A stretch of 64,000 bases of DNA from Sphaerochaetaceae bacterium (GTDB lineage Bacteria; Spirochaetota; Spirochaetia; Sphaerochaetales; Sphaerochaetaceae), in the NCBI GenBank assembly GCA_028532915.1, contig JAQQAI010000070.1, positions 16,568 to 80,567 of the forward strand. The letters run 5' to 3'. Positions 9,445 to 16,192 of the stretch are shown piece by piece. The position numbers and the translations under genes are program-made. Below the pieces are notes generated by a model that did not search any database, was not told where the DNA came from, and saw only the letters and a program-made list of their open reading frames with translations. The number at the start of each line of letters is the position of its first letter. Within the stretch, counting starts at the first letter, position 1.

Positions 9445-9490
9445 TTTGTGCATCGGATGCATGATATGAAAGTGAACTGATGTGTGTGGT

Positions 9491-9862
9491 TCAGGCTTCT
9501 TTGCTGACAGGCCGTTCACCGGGCATCAGCATATTTTCTATCATATGAATCATATGTTTTGGAGATCCGGCTATGAGCTCGAGAAGGTTCAGAACCTTCT
9601 CATCTTCTTTGGACCTTCCGACTCTGAGCTCGTCGATTGCGTTCTCGCATACTCCGAGAACCAGCCACTGCATCGGTACATTCAAAGCGCATGCGATTTT
9701 CGCGGCTTCTTCCGCCCGCGGCATTCTTCCTAAGGAGCGTTGAACCTTGATAATCTCATAATTCAGACCAGCTTTTTGAGCAACAGATTTCAGTGAACCG
9801 TCGATTCCCTGAACTGCATCAACACGATTCCAAAAATTGTTTCCTTCATATTCGCCTAACAT
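9491..9862 (-). CDS. Small HTH-type protein, paralogue B
   Basis: A 123-residue protein from the ATG at 9862. Residues about 17-60 form an XRE-like helix-turn-helix (SLKSVAQKAGLNYEIIKVQR, then EEAAKIACALNVPMQWLV) clearly related to the protein at 8875-9192. The C-terminal half is helical and unassigned. The longer frame from 9943 is rejected: its extra residues translate promoter-like AT-rich DNA and an 11-base inverted repeat. No good ribosome site precedes 9862, and one of two candidate promoters would place the transcript start almost at the ATG. It is likely a self-regulated repressor (inference from the overlapping inverted repeat). Confidence 0.62.
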   Translation of the reverse strand: MLGEYEGNNFWNRVDAVQGIDGSLKSVAQKAGLNYEIIKVQRSLGRMPRAEEAAKIACALNVPMQWLVLGVCENAIDELRVGRSKEDEKVLNLLELIAGSPKHMIHMIENMLMPGERPVSKEA

Positions 9863-9895
9863 ACGACATATTTTTAACGAAATAATGTCGTATGT
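9859..9895 (-). promoter_or_regulatory. Operator-like 11-bp inverted repeat over promoter and start codon
   Basis: ACATACGACAT (9859-9869) and ATGTCGTATGT (9885-9895) are perfect inverted copies 15 bases apart. One arm covers the start codon of the HTH gene; the other overlaps a TTGACA -35. Binding of a dimer here would block transcription or translation of the HTH gene, which suggests autorepression. Confidence 0.6.
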
Positions 9896-9898
9896 CAA
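9871..9898 (-). promoter_or_regulatory. Candidate proximal promoter of the HTH gene at 9862
   Basis: On the minus strand TTGACA (9893-9898) and TAAAAA (9871-9876) are 16 bases apart. Transcription would start near 9864, giving a leaderless or almost leaderless mRNA. Confidence 0.4.
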
Positions 9899-9926
9899 AG
9901 AGTAATCTGCCGATAGCGGAAGAAAT

Positions 9927-9954
9927 AATATATCAGTTAACAAAAGGTAACCAA
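9927..9954 (-). promoter_or_regulatory. Candidate distal promoter of the HTH gene at 9862
   Basis: TTGGTT and TATATT, 16 bases apart on the minus strand. This promoter would give a leader of about 60 bases that contains the 11-base inverted repeat as a hairpin. Confidence 0.4.
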
Positions 9955-10018
9955 ATAAGCAAATAATTTACAAACTATCCTGCTTAGATGTATGAAATAA
10001 GTATTAAAGTTGTTCTAA

Positions 10019-11062
10019 TCAATAATCTTTCGCTTTTACTTCGATCCTGACAGGATGGTGGTCAGATGGTGTGAAAGAGAGGTCATCTGTCTTAATATCT
10101 AACATTTCTACATTGTCACTTATTACAAAAGCATCGATGATGAGCGTATAGTTTTCTCCCTTCTGATAGGGCTGTTCAGCCGTCCTGACTGTAGAGGTTG
10201 AGGGATCTGCCACCCATCGTAGATTTTCTTGAGTTCGGGAAAAATCTGGTAGAGGACGAACCCAGAACAGGTCTTCATCTCTAGTCGAGTATGGGCCGAA
10301 ATCGCTTTCTACGATCTTCATGTTCCAATCGCCTCCAACTACCACGTGGTATCCGGCTTTCCGTTCGGATAGTGCGAAATCGAAAACCTGACTGAGCTGC
10401 TTTTCCCGAATCGACACGCTTTTATCATCGAATGCCGAAAGATGGATGTTGATCAGCGACCACAGGACATTGTCATGTTCGAGATGAATCACATGCATCC
10501 TGTATTCTTTTCTGAATACCTGAAGAAGAAAATCAGGTTCATCTTCCAGAGGATGCGAGGTGCACATGTCGATAGGAATCGTGCTCGCAGTGGCGTTACC
10601 CATACGGATCGAAAATGGCGGCGGGATCAGTTTCGTTCTCAGATCATCAGTGTAAGTCCACTGATAATCATCGAACTGTTGTACGAAAAAACCCATCACA
10701 TCTGTTGAATAGGTGATCCATGAGGCATATGGCACTTCCTGAAGCATCATGATGTCAGCTTCTGACCCATTCAGATATTCCTCTATCTTTTTCAGATTGT
10801 CGGCAACAGATTCTCTGGAAGGGGGGGGGCGCAGCTGCTTTCCGTGATCGAAAAGAAAATCAGAGTCCTCTCCCATTCCCGCATAGCCGATATTCCATGT
10901 GAGAATCTGAAGAGCTTTGGTACTTTTGTCTGTTATACTTTTCCCGGTCACGGGAATTTCGTATGTCCGGCTGGTTCTGAACAGTCTGTTGGCGCAGAAA
11001 ACGATGCCGATGTAGATCAGAATTATCAGGAGAAGGACGATAATGACGGCATCGGCTGACAG
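10019..11062 (-). CDS. Membrane-anchored endonuclease/exonuclease/phosphatase-family protein
   Basis: The recognisable domain (LTWNIGYAG, MLQEVP, GGDWN, SDHHPV) is that of the Mg-dependent endonuclease/exonuclease/phosphatase fold, which includes nucleases and phosphodiesterases. A GTG at 10951 would start the domain but has no ribosome site. The same frame stays open upstream and encodes a membrane helix (VIIVLLLIILIYIGIVF, about residues 6-22). The only start candidate behind the strong AAGGAGG (11065-11071) is CTG at 11060-11062, three bases away. A promoter at 11082-11110 puts the transcript start near 11075, just ahead of that ribosome site. I therefore call a 347-residue anchored protein with an unusual start; the domain call is firm, the start is inferred. 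Confidence 0.72.
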   Translation of the reverse strand: MSADAVIIVLLLIILIYIGIVFCANRLFRTSRTYEIPVTGKSITDKSTKALQILTWNIGYAGMGEDSDFLFDHGKQLRPPPSRESVADNLKKIEEYLNGSEADIMMLQEVPYASWITYSTDVMGFFVQQFDDYQWTYTDDLRTKLIPPPFSIRMGNATASTIPIDMCTSHPLEDEPDFLLQVFRKEYRMHVIHLEHDNVLWSLINIHLSAFDDKSVSIREKQLSQVFDFALSERKAGYHVVVGGDWNMKIVESDFGPYSTRDEDLFWVRPLPDFSRTQENLRWVADPSTSTVRTAEQPYQKGENYTLIIDAFVISDNVEMLDIKTDDLSFTPSDHHPVRIEVKAKDY

Positions 11063-11081
11063 TGACCTCCTTCATATTCTG

Positions 11082-11110
11082 ATAGTACGGTGTATTGCCC
11101 GAGCGAGCAA
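11082..11110 (-). promoter_or_regulatory. Promoter of the endonuclease/phosphatase-fold gene
   Basis: TTGCTC, 17 bases, TACTAT on the minus strand. The start of transcription is predicted near 11075, directly upstream of AAGGAGG. The terminator of the preceding gene ends right behind the -35, so this gene is monocistronic. Confidence 0.65.
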
Positions 11111-11111
11111 T

Positions 11112-11143
11112 CAAAAAAAATGCCTCCGATGAATCAGAGGCAT
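11112..11143 (-). terminator. Intrinsic terminator of the orphan gene at 11198
   Basis: Reading the minus strand, ATGCCTCTGAT and ATCGGAGGCAT form an 11-bp stem with one T-G pair, followed by eight T residues. Confidence 0.85.
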
Positions 11144-11197
11144 ATACAACATGGAGGTCTTTCAGGTTTCCATTAGTTGCAAATATCTACATAACTG

Positions 11198-11602
11198 TCA
11201 GGCAACCCGGATGGGGTTCGATATCTTCGAAATGAACTGACCCAGTCCTTTGCCGTAGGTGGCAGCATAGTTGATCGCAGCCGCCTGAGCGCTGATTCTC
11301 TCATCCTTTGCAAGGAGGAAGTACCAGTGGTCTGAAATGGCAAAGAATAGCTGAGAGTCGCTCATATCAGGGAAAGATGCTCGAACGTTCCACATCTGAG
11401 CAACCTGCATGATCGGGCGGTATACGTTCTCAAGCCAAGAGAAAATCGCATCATCATCTGTGATGGTCCAGGGAATATTCTGATTGATCAGATATTTGTG
11501 GACCTCGATCTGGCTGGTGAGCAACGGCAAGTCGCTTTCACCGAATGCACCGTTGGTGCTCGAAAGTATGAAGCTTTGTTCCTGTGTTAATTTTGTCTTC
11601 AT
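11198..11602 (-). CDS. Uncharacterised 134-residue protein
   Basis: I do not recognise this protein. The ATG at 11602 is chosen because AAGGAG lies 8 bases upstream; the longer frame from 11719 is mostly basic, low-complexity translation of leader DNA. The protein is soluble, aromatic-rich (WTITDDDAIFSWLENVY, DHWYFLLAKDE) and appears all-helical, with no signal peptide, cysteines of note or membrane segment. It is followed by a strong terminator, so it is a single-gene unit. It lies back to back with the ferritin-like gene. Confidence 0.65.
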   Translation of the reverse strand: MKTKLTQEQSFILSSTNGAFGESDLPLLTSQIEVHKYLINQNIPWTITDDDAIFSWLENVYRPIMQVAQMWNVRASFPDMSDSQLFFAISDHWYFLLAKDERISAQAAAINYAATYGKGLGQFISKISNPIRVA

Positions 11603-11826
11603 AATATATCTCCTTGACGGCTTATGCCGTCTTCTCTTCTTCTTTACATCTATAGTATCTACAAAAGTGAGAAGATAGGCAATACTTTTCAGAAAAAAAG
11701 TAAAGAAATTTCTTGACAAATAGCGAATTCCACCCTTATGTGAAAAAAATGTTAAAAAAAATTAATAATCAGCAAATAATTACCTATTTTCGTAAGAGTT
11801 TAACTTGGTAGTTAAGGATTTAATTC

Positions 11827-11855
11827 TTGCGTACCCTTTGTATACTTGCTACAAT
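11827..11855 (+). promoter_or_regulatory. Promoter of the ferritin-like operon
   Basis: TTGCGT (11827-11832), 17 bases, TACAAT (11850-11855). The ribosome site AGGAG is at 11874-11878. Confidence 0.65.
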
Positions 11856-11885
11856 GAATCAATCCATTCTTGAAGGAGATGAATG

Positions 11886-12368
11886 ATGAATATTTTCGAA
11901 ATCGCTATTCAGATGGAAATTGAGGGCGCATCTTATTATACGAAGATGGCGGGTCAGGCGGAAGATGAAGGATTGAAGTCGATTTTCTCGTTATTGGCGG
12001 CCGATGAAAAAAAGCATCAGGCAATATTCGAGGCACTGCAGTCTGATGCCGCAATTCCTTCCGATTCTCTTTCTTCGGGAAAGACCGATATGAAACAGAT
12101 ACTCTCCACATTCTCCAGCGAGTTCAAGCAGAAGGAAAAAACTCATCTGCAGGCATACGAGAGTGCCCTCGAGATCGAGCTGAAGAGTATCGAATTCTAC
12201 AGTGAGTACCTTGCTTCTCTTGAAGATACCAGAGAACGGGAAGTTCTCAATTTTATCATTCAGGAAGAACGAAAGCATTATGACCTGATAGATACCATCA
12301 TCGTTATGATAAACCGTCCGAATTCATGGGTTGAAGATGCTGAGTTCGGTCAGCGGGAAAGATATTGA
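11886..12368 (+). CDS. Ferritin-like / rubrerythrin-domain diiron protein
   Basis: A 160-residue four-helix protein with two paired motifs typical of ferritin-like diiron carboxylate proteins: an early Glu-rich helix (MEIEGASYY) with DEKKHQ (Glu41, His44), and a later one (ALEIELKSIEFY) with EERKH. No rubredoxin domain follows, so it is the short, rubrerythrin-core form. Such proteins handle peroxide or iron in anaerobes. Two adjacent ATG codons exist (11883, 11886); the second has the better spacing (7 bases) to AGGAG. It probably leads an operon with the next two genes (gaps 27 and 15 bases). Confidence 0.82.
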   Translation: MNIFEIAIQMEIEGASYYTKMAGQAEDEGLKSIFSLLAADEKKHQAIFEALQSDAAIPSDSLSSGKTDMKQILSTFSSEFKQKEKTHLQAYESALEIELKSIEFYSEYLASLEDTREREVLNFIIQEERKHYDLIDTIIVMINRPNSWVEDAEFGQRERY

Positions 12369-12395
12369 ACAATCTAGAAGAAGAAAGGAAGCCGC

Positions 12396-12917
12396 ATGAT
12401 TATTACTCAAAAAGAACTGCTCCGTGCTTCGTTGAGCGAGCGATCAGCTAACGATTATCTGTTAAAACGCCCGTCAGGCATACCGGTTATCCATATCCTG
12501 CATTCTTTTGAAGATTTTCGTCTGGTCGAAGGGATGATCAACCATCTGAAGAGCGCGAACATTGATGCATACTTCCAATGGGAGTCGGGCTATGATCTCT
12601 CACTTCTTCAGTCTAATGTGGCGGTCAATGAAAAAGCTCAGATAGTCGGAGCTCAGGCAGTGATCCTGCTTGCCACCTTCAAATCCCTGCAGGATGAGAA
12701 GGTCAGAGACAATCTCTCATTCGCCCGTTCGGCTCAAAAAAGGGTCTATGTGTTTCCGACTGTAAATGACGACGAAATCTACGGAGAATCTCTCTATCCC
12801 GAGTTTCCTGTGCTGTACATGGAGGAACGCACTATGGGAGGAGCGCTGAATCTCAAAGTCAAGAAACCTGATCAGAAGAACTTTCTTCGCCTGATCACAT
12901 CCGCCAGGATGCTTTAG
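12396..12917 (+). CDS. Uncharacterised protein with a possible TIR-like fold
   Basis: A 173-residue protein without signal peptide or membrane segment. Residues 29-62 (IPVIHILHSFEDFRLVEG, then a LKSANIDAYF strand) resemble the first strand-helix-strand of TIR domains, and residues 82-120 (AVILLATFKSL, VRDNLSFAR, KRVYVFPTVND) resemble the later strands. In catalytic TIR domains a glutamate sits where this protein has Asn106, so NAD-cleaving activity would not be expected. The resemblance is from reading only; a deoxyribosyltransferase-like or other Rossmannoid fold is possible. It follows the ferritin-like gene with AAAGGAAG as ribosome site and precedes a GNAT gene. Confidence 0.4.
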   Translation: MIITQKELLRASLSERSANDYLLKRPSGIPVIHILHSFEDFRLVEGMINHLKSANIDAYFQWESGYDLSLLQSNVAVNEKAQIVGAQAVILLATFKSLQDEKVRDNLSFARSAQKRVYVFPTVNDDEIYGESLYPEFPVLYMEERTMGGALNLKVKKPDQKNFLRLITSARML

Positions 12918-12932
12918 GAGGGATGTCCTTTT

Positions 12933-13505
12933 ATGCCTTTTTCATATATCGAAGATGATCTGACTTCAGAGAGATTATCTCTGAGAAGCCCTCTACGGGT
13001 GAAAAGTGCTGATCTTCTCGAATTTTTCGTGGAAAACAGAGAATTCCATGCTCCGTGGGAGCCCCTGAAGGATGAGACCTTCTACACGTTAGAATCGATG
13101 AAGTTGCTGCTGAAGTCGCAGTGGGAAGATCACCTCTCAAGAAGAGCAGCCAGTTTCTATCTCTCTGTCCGCTCTGATAAAAAGATCATAGGAACCGTTT
13201 CTCTATCGAATATGGTTTTCGGTCCGTTCTGCAGTACGTTCGTCGGCTACAGACTTGCCCGTGAGGCAACCGGGAACGGCTATATGAGAGAGGCTCTCTC
13301 CAAAGTGCTCGAAATCGGGATGAGTGTATACAACCTGCACAGGTTCGAGGCGAACATCATGGTGAACAATGAACGATCAAAAAAAGTGGTGCGGTCTTTA
13401 GGGTTCACCTATGAAGGAACCAGTCCGAATTATCTTTTCATCAGAGGACGGTGGGAAGACCATGAGCATTACGTCTTTCTGAATGGAGCATGGAAAAGAG
13501 GGTAA
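12933..13505 (+). CDS. GNAT-family N-acetyltransferase (RimJ/RimL type)
   Basis: A 190-residue acetyltransferase. It opens with TSERLSLRSPL, typical of the RimJ/RimL branch, has the acetyl-CoA region GYRLAREATGNGYMREAL (about residues 104-121) and ends with the NERSKKVVRSLGF and FIRGRWEDHEHYVF blocks of this branch. RimJ/RimL-like enzymes acetylate protein N-termini or small amines; the substrate here is unknown. AGGAGGG lies at the end of the previous gene, 10 bases before the ATG. Likely last gene of the 11886 operon. Confidence 0.85.
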   Translation: MPFSYIEDDLTSERLSLRSPLRVKSADLLEFFVENREFHAPWEPLKDETFYTLESMKLLLKSQWEDHLSRRAASFYLSVRSDKKIIGTVSLSNMVFGPFCSTFVGYRLAREATGNGYMREALSKVLEIGMSVYNLHRFEANIMVNNERSKKVVRSLGFTYEGTSPNYLFIRGRWEDHEHYVFLNGAWKRG

Positions 13506-13523
13506 ATCGGCTTTACTTGTCCG

Positions 13524-13552
13524 TTGAGCCGTCTTATACTTCTCACTATAAG
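13524..13552 (+). promoter_or_regulatory. Promoter of the ribulokinase gene
   Basis: TTGAGC (13524-13529), 17 bases, TATAAG (13547-13552). Transcription should start just before the ribosome site AAAGGAG at 13563. Confidence 0.6.
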
Positions 13553-13579
13553 ATAAAAGTACAAAGGAGTAACTTCTTC

Positions 13580-15244
13580 ATGAAAAACAATGAGCATTAC
13601 GTTATAGGAGCAGATTTCGGTTCTGACTCGGTCAGAGTCGTGATCATCGATGCAGCAGACGGAACTGTCGTCTCTTCTGCCGTTTCCTATTACAGACGCT
13701 GGAAAGATGGTCTGTTCTGTGATCCGAAGAAGAATATGTTCAGACAGCATCCTCTCGACTATACAGAAAGTTTTACCGAGGCTGTCGTCACGGCGGGAAA
13801 TGAACACGTAGATGTGATGAAAAAAGTCAGAGCTATCTGTATCGATACAACAGGAAGCACCCCGGCTCTCTGTGACGGGGAGGGGACTCCTCTGGCGTTG
13901 AAAGAGGAATTCAAAGATGATCCTGATGCAATGTTTATTCTCTGGAAAGACCATACGGCCATATCGGAAGCCGATGATTTCAACCATCTGTCACACACCT
14001 GGGGAAAAGAGGACTACACTCAGTACCTGGGAGGAACCTACAGCAGTGAGTGGTTCTGGGCCAAGCTGCTTCACGTGATCAGATCCAATGACCGGGTAGC
14101 CGAAGCCGGCCTCTGTGCTGTAGAGCATTGCGACTGGTTCCCAGCTCTGCTTTGCGGAACCACATCTCCAAAGGCGATCAAGAGGTCCAGATGTGCTGCA
14201 GGTCATAAGATCGCATGGCATGCATCATGGGGAGGCTATCCGAGTGAAGAATTTCTCGATCTTCTCGATGTACGCCTTTCTCGAATCAGAGAATCTTTGG
14301 GTACCGAGACCTATTCTTCGGATACAGCTGCCGGCAATCTTACCTCAGAGTGGGCTCAAAAGCTTTCCCTTCCTGCAGGAATTCCCGTTACCGTGGGAGC
14401 CTACGATGCCCATATCGGTGCGGTAGGGGGATTCGTAGATGAGAAGGTGATGGTGAAGAGTATCGGAACAAGTACCTGCGACATCATCGTCGGACCATTG
14501 CCCGCGGAAGGCGGGGCGGAAGTGCTGGTTTCCGGTATCGCGGGACAGGTCGACGGGTCCGTGATTCCGGGATATATCGGTTATGAAGCAGGACAGAGTG
14601 CCTATGGAGATTTCTATGCCTGGTTCAGAGACCTTCTTATGTGGCCTTTGAAGAATATGGACCACGATATATCGGAAGAGACTGTTGAAAAGATAGAGAA
14701 GAAGGTTCTCTACGAGCTTGAACAGAGAGCTGCTGACATTGAAGTAACGAAAGATTCCCCGCTTGCTCTTGACTGGATAAACGGAAGGCGGTCCCCGCAC
14801 GCCGACCAGATGCTCAAAGGAGCTCTCACCTCTCTGACATTGGGCAGTGATGCTCCTGCTATCATGAGAAGTCTGCTTGAAAGTACCGCCTTCGGAGCAC
14901 GGGCTATTCTGGAATGTTTCGAAGAAGGGGGAGTTCAGGTGGACAAGATCATTGCGATCGGAGGAGTCGCAAGAAAAAGCACTCTCGGTATGCAGATTCT
15001 GGCAGATGTGACCGGCAGAGAAATCTATGTGACCGACCATGATCAGGCTCCGGCTATCGGAGCCGGAGTATTCGCTTCGGTTGCTGCCGGATTGTACGAT
15101 GATGTGAAAAGTGCACAAAAGGCTCTATGTGCAGGAACCAAGCGGGTTCACAGACCCAATAAGGCTGTTGCTCCCGTGTATGATGAATTATATGCACGCT
15201 ATAAGCGGATAGGAGCATTGGAAAGTTCCATCAGAAGAGGGTGA
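13580..15244 (+). CDS. araB: Ribulokinase (FGGY carbohydrate kinase)
   Basis: A 554-residue FGGY kinase of ribulokinase length. It shows the N-terminal ATPase-fold strand GADFGSDSVRVVI, the substrate-side LWKDHTA, GAYDAHIGAVGG and the C-terminal GGVARKSTLGMQILADVTG. It phosphorylates ribulose at position 5, feeding pentoses into the pentose phosphate pathway. The ATG at 13580 follows AAAGGAGT; the longer in-frame start at 13490 overlaps the previous gene and the promoter. No arabinose isomerase or epimerase lies nearby, so the exact pentulose is uncertain. A terminator follows, making it a single-gene unit. Confidence 0.87.
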   Translation: MKNNEHYVIGADFGSDSVRVVIIDAADGTVVSSAVSYYRRWKDGLFCDPKKNMFRQHPLDYTESFTEAVVTAGNEHVDVMKKVRAICIDTTGSTPALCDGEGTPLALKEEFKDDPDAMFILWKDHTAISEADDFNHLSHTWGKEDYTQYLGGTYSSEWFWAKLLHVIRSNDRVAEAGLCAVEHCDWFPALLCGTTSPKAIKRSRCAAGHKIAWHASWGGYPSEEFLDLLDVRLSRIRESLGTETYSSDTAAGNLTSEWAQKLSLPAGIPVTVGAYDAHIGAVGGFVDEKVMVKSIGTSTCDIIVGPLPAEGGAEVLVSGIAGQVDGSVIPGYIGYEAGQSAYGDFYAWFRDLLMWPLKNMDHDISEETVEKIEKKVLYELEQRAADIEVTKDSPLALDWINGRRSPHADQMLKGALTSLTLGSDAPAIMRSLLESTAFGARAILECFEEGGVQVDKIIAIGGVARKSTLGMQILADVTGREIYVTDHDQAPAIGAGVFASVAAGLYDDVKSAQKALCAGTKRVHRPNKAVAPVYDELYARYKRIGALESSIRRG

Positions 15245-15270
15245 TGAGACGATCTGACTCTCGATATTTC

Positions 15271-15302
15271 AGGCCTCTAAAGGTGGAGGCCTTGATTTTT
15301 CC
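15271..15302 (+). terminator. Intrinsic terminator after ribulokinase
   Basis: AGGCCTC, eight-base loop, GAGGCCT, then TGATTTTT. Confidence 0.8.
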
Positions 15303-15344
15303 TCCTTATTTGTAATACATATAGAAAATGAAAGATGATAAAAT

Positions 15345-15379
15345 TTGACTTTTGACAGATATTAAGAGTATGTTATCTG
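15345..15379 (+). promoter_or_regulatory. Promoter region of the aldolase-like gene
   Basis: Two overlapping candidates: TTGACT (15345) with TATGTT (15369) at 18 bases, and TTGACA (15352) with TATCTG (15374) at 16 bases. Confidence 0.5.
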
Positions 15380-15407
15380 CAAAAGCTTATGAAAGTGGGG
15401 GAAGAAG

Positions 15408-16022
15408 ATGGCAGATATAACAAGAATATTCAAAGAACATAAAATAATCGCCATGATCAAGGAAGTCGGACTCTCCAGCGCAGCGCAGTTGGGTAAAGCC
15501 CTGCTCAACGGCGGCGTCAGGGTAGTGAATATCTCCCAGTTCAGCAGGGAAGGAAGTGCGATCCTCAATCTTTTCACAAAGGATTATCCTGAACTTATCT
15601 GCGGAGGGGGCAACGTTCAGAGTGTCGAAGCTGCTTCCGATGCGATCAAGAACGGTGCAAAGTTCATCTTCTCTCCCCTGTTTGACCAGCAGATTGTCGA
15701 CATGTGCAGGTCAGCGAACATCCCTGTCTTTCCTGTGATCACCGATCCCTTTCTGGCAATCGAAAACGGGTTGAAAACCATTTCGCTCTATCCGGTGGAA
15801 AGACTCGGAGGGGCAAGATTCGCTCAGAGTCTGTTCGACCGGTTCGGCCTTACATCTATCGTAGCAGGCGGAATCTCAAAGGACACGATCTCTTCTTATC
15901 TGAAGACTCCTGCGATCATTGCAGCCACCGGTGCCTGGATGATCGATCCTTCAAAGATCGATCAGTGCGATTTTGATGGAGTCGCAGACGACTGCAGAGC
16001 CCTTCTCGGTACTGTTCATTGA
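15408..16022 (+). CDS. KDPG/KHG aldolase-family protein lacking catalytic residues
   Basis: A 204-residue TIM-barrel protein that aligns along its length with 2-dehydro-3-deoxy-phosphogluconate (KDPG) aldolase: GGVRVVNIS, GGGNVQSVEAASDAIKNGAKF, GLKTISLYPVERLGG, AGGISKDTI, ATGAWM. In active enzymes the Schiff-base lysine lies in KFFPAE and the general base in LEVTLRT. Here those positions are Ser126 and Asn41, and the phosphate-site arginine is Phe45. Family membership is clear, but the usual aldol mechanism seems impossible; Lys123 is the nearest lysine. It may bind a sugar acid as a regulator or catalyse something else. It has its own promoter and precedes the oligosaccharide importer. Confidence 0.75.
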   Translation: MADITRIFKEHKIIAMIKEVGLSSAAQLGKALLNGGVRVVNISQFSREGSAILNLFTKDYPELICGGGNVQSVEAASDAIKNGAKFIFSPLFDQQIVDMCRSANIPVFPVITDPFLAIENGLKTISLYPVERLGGARFAQSLFDRFGLTSIVAGGISKDTISSYLKTPAIIAATGAWMIDPSKIDQCDFDGVADDCRALLGTVH

Positions 16023-16081
16023 CTAGACTGTACATATTCAACACTCCTCTTTGAAAATCGTTCAGATACGATAATTTCTGT

Positions 16082-16087
16082 TTGACA
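16082..16087 (+). promoter_or_regulatory. Possible -35 element for the oligosaccharide operon
   Basis: TTGACA at 16082-16087, about 30 bases upstream of the operator. No convincing -10 sits at 16-18 bases, so the promoter remains unresolved. Confidence 0.3.
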
Positions 16088-16115
16088 AGTGACTCAAACT
16101 GTGGAAAACTAAATA

Positions 16116-16129
16116 TGGAAGCGTTTCCA
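16116..16129 (+). promoter_or_regulatory. LacI-family operator
   Basis: TGGAAGCGTTTCCA is a 14-base palindrome with a central CG and one mismatch, the usual form of LacI/CcpA-family operators. It stands 64 bases before the binding-protein ATG. The LacI-type regulator at 22469-23434 is the obvious candidate to bind it. Confidence 0.6.
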
Positions 16130-16192
16130 AAACGCATTACTGTATATGTGACTTAAGGTTATATCCTTAAGCATAAAAAGGAGAGTACAGGT

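Larger units (their letters stand above)
9193..9490. other. AT-rich intergenic region with nested inverted repeats
   Basis: About 300 bases without a gene between the two HTH paralogues. It contains three inverted repeats built on the same core: ATCTG/CAGAT at 9247-9260, ATAATCTGT/ACAGATTAT at 9382-9405 and ATATCTGG/CCAGATAT at 9412-9444. There is no long uridine run behind any of them on the minus strand, so they fit operators better than terminators. No ORF or RNA gene was recognised. Confidence 0.55.

Noticed and set aside
10860..11114. An 84-codon frame (with internal ATG at 11075) ahead of the endonuclease-fold gene
   Set aside because: A leaderless start at 11075 is conceivable, but the product is arginine/proline-rich and out of frame with the conserved domain. 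The AAGGAGG inside it better serves the CTG start.
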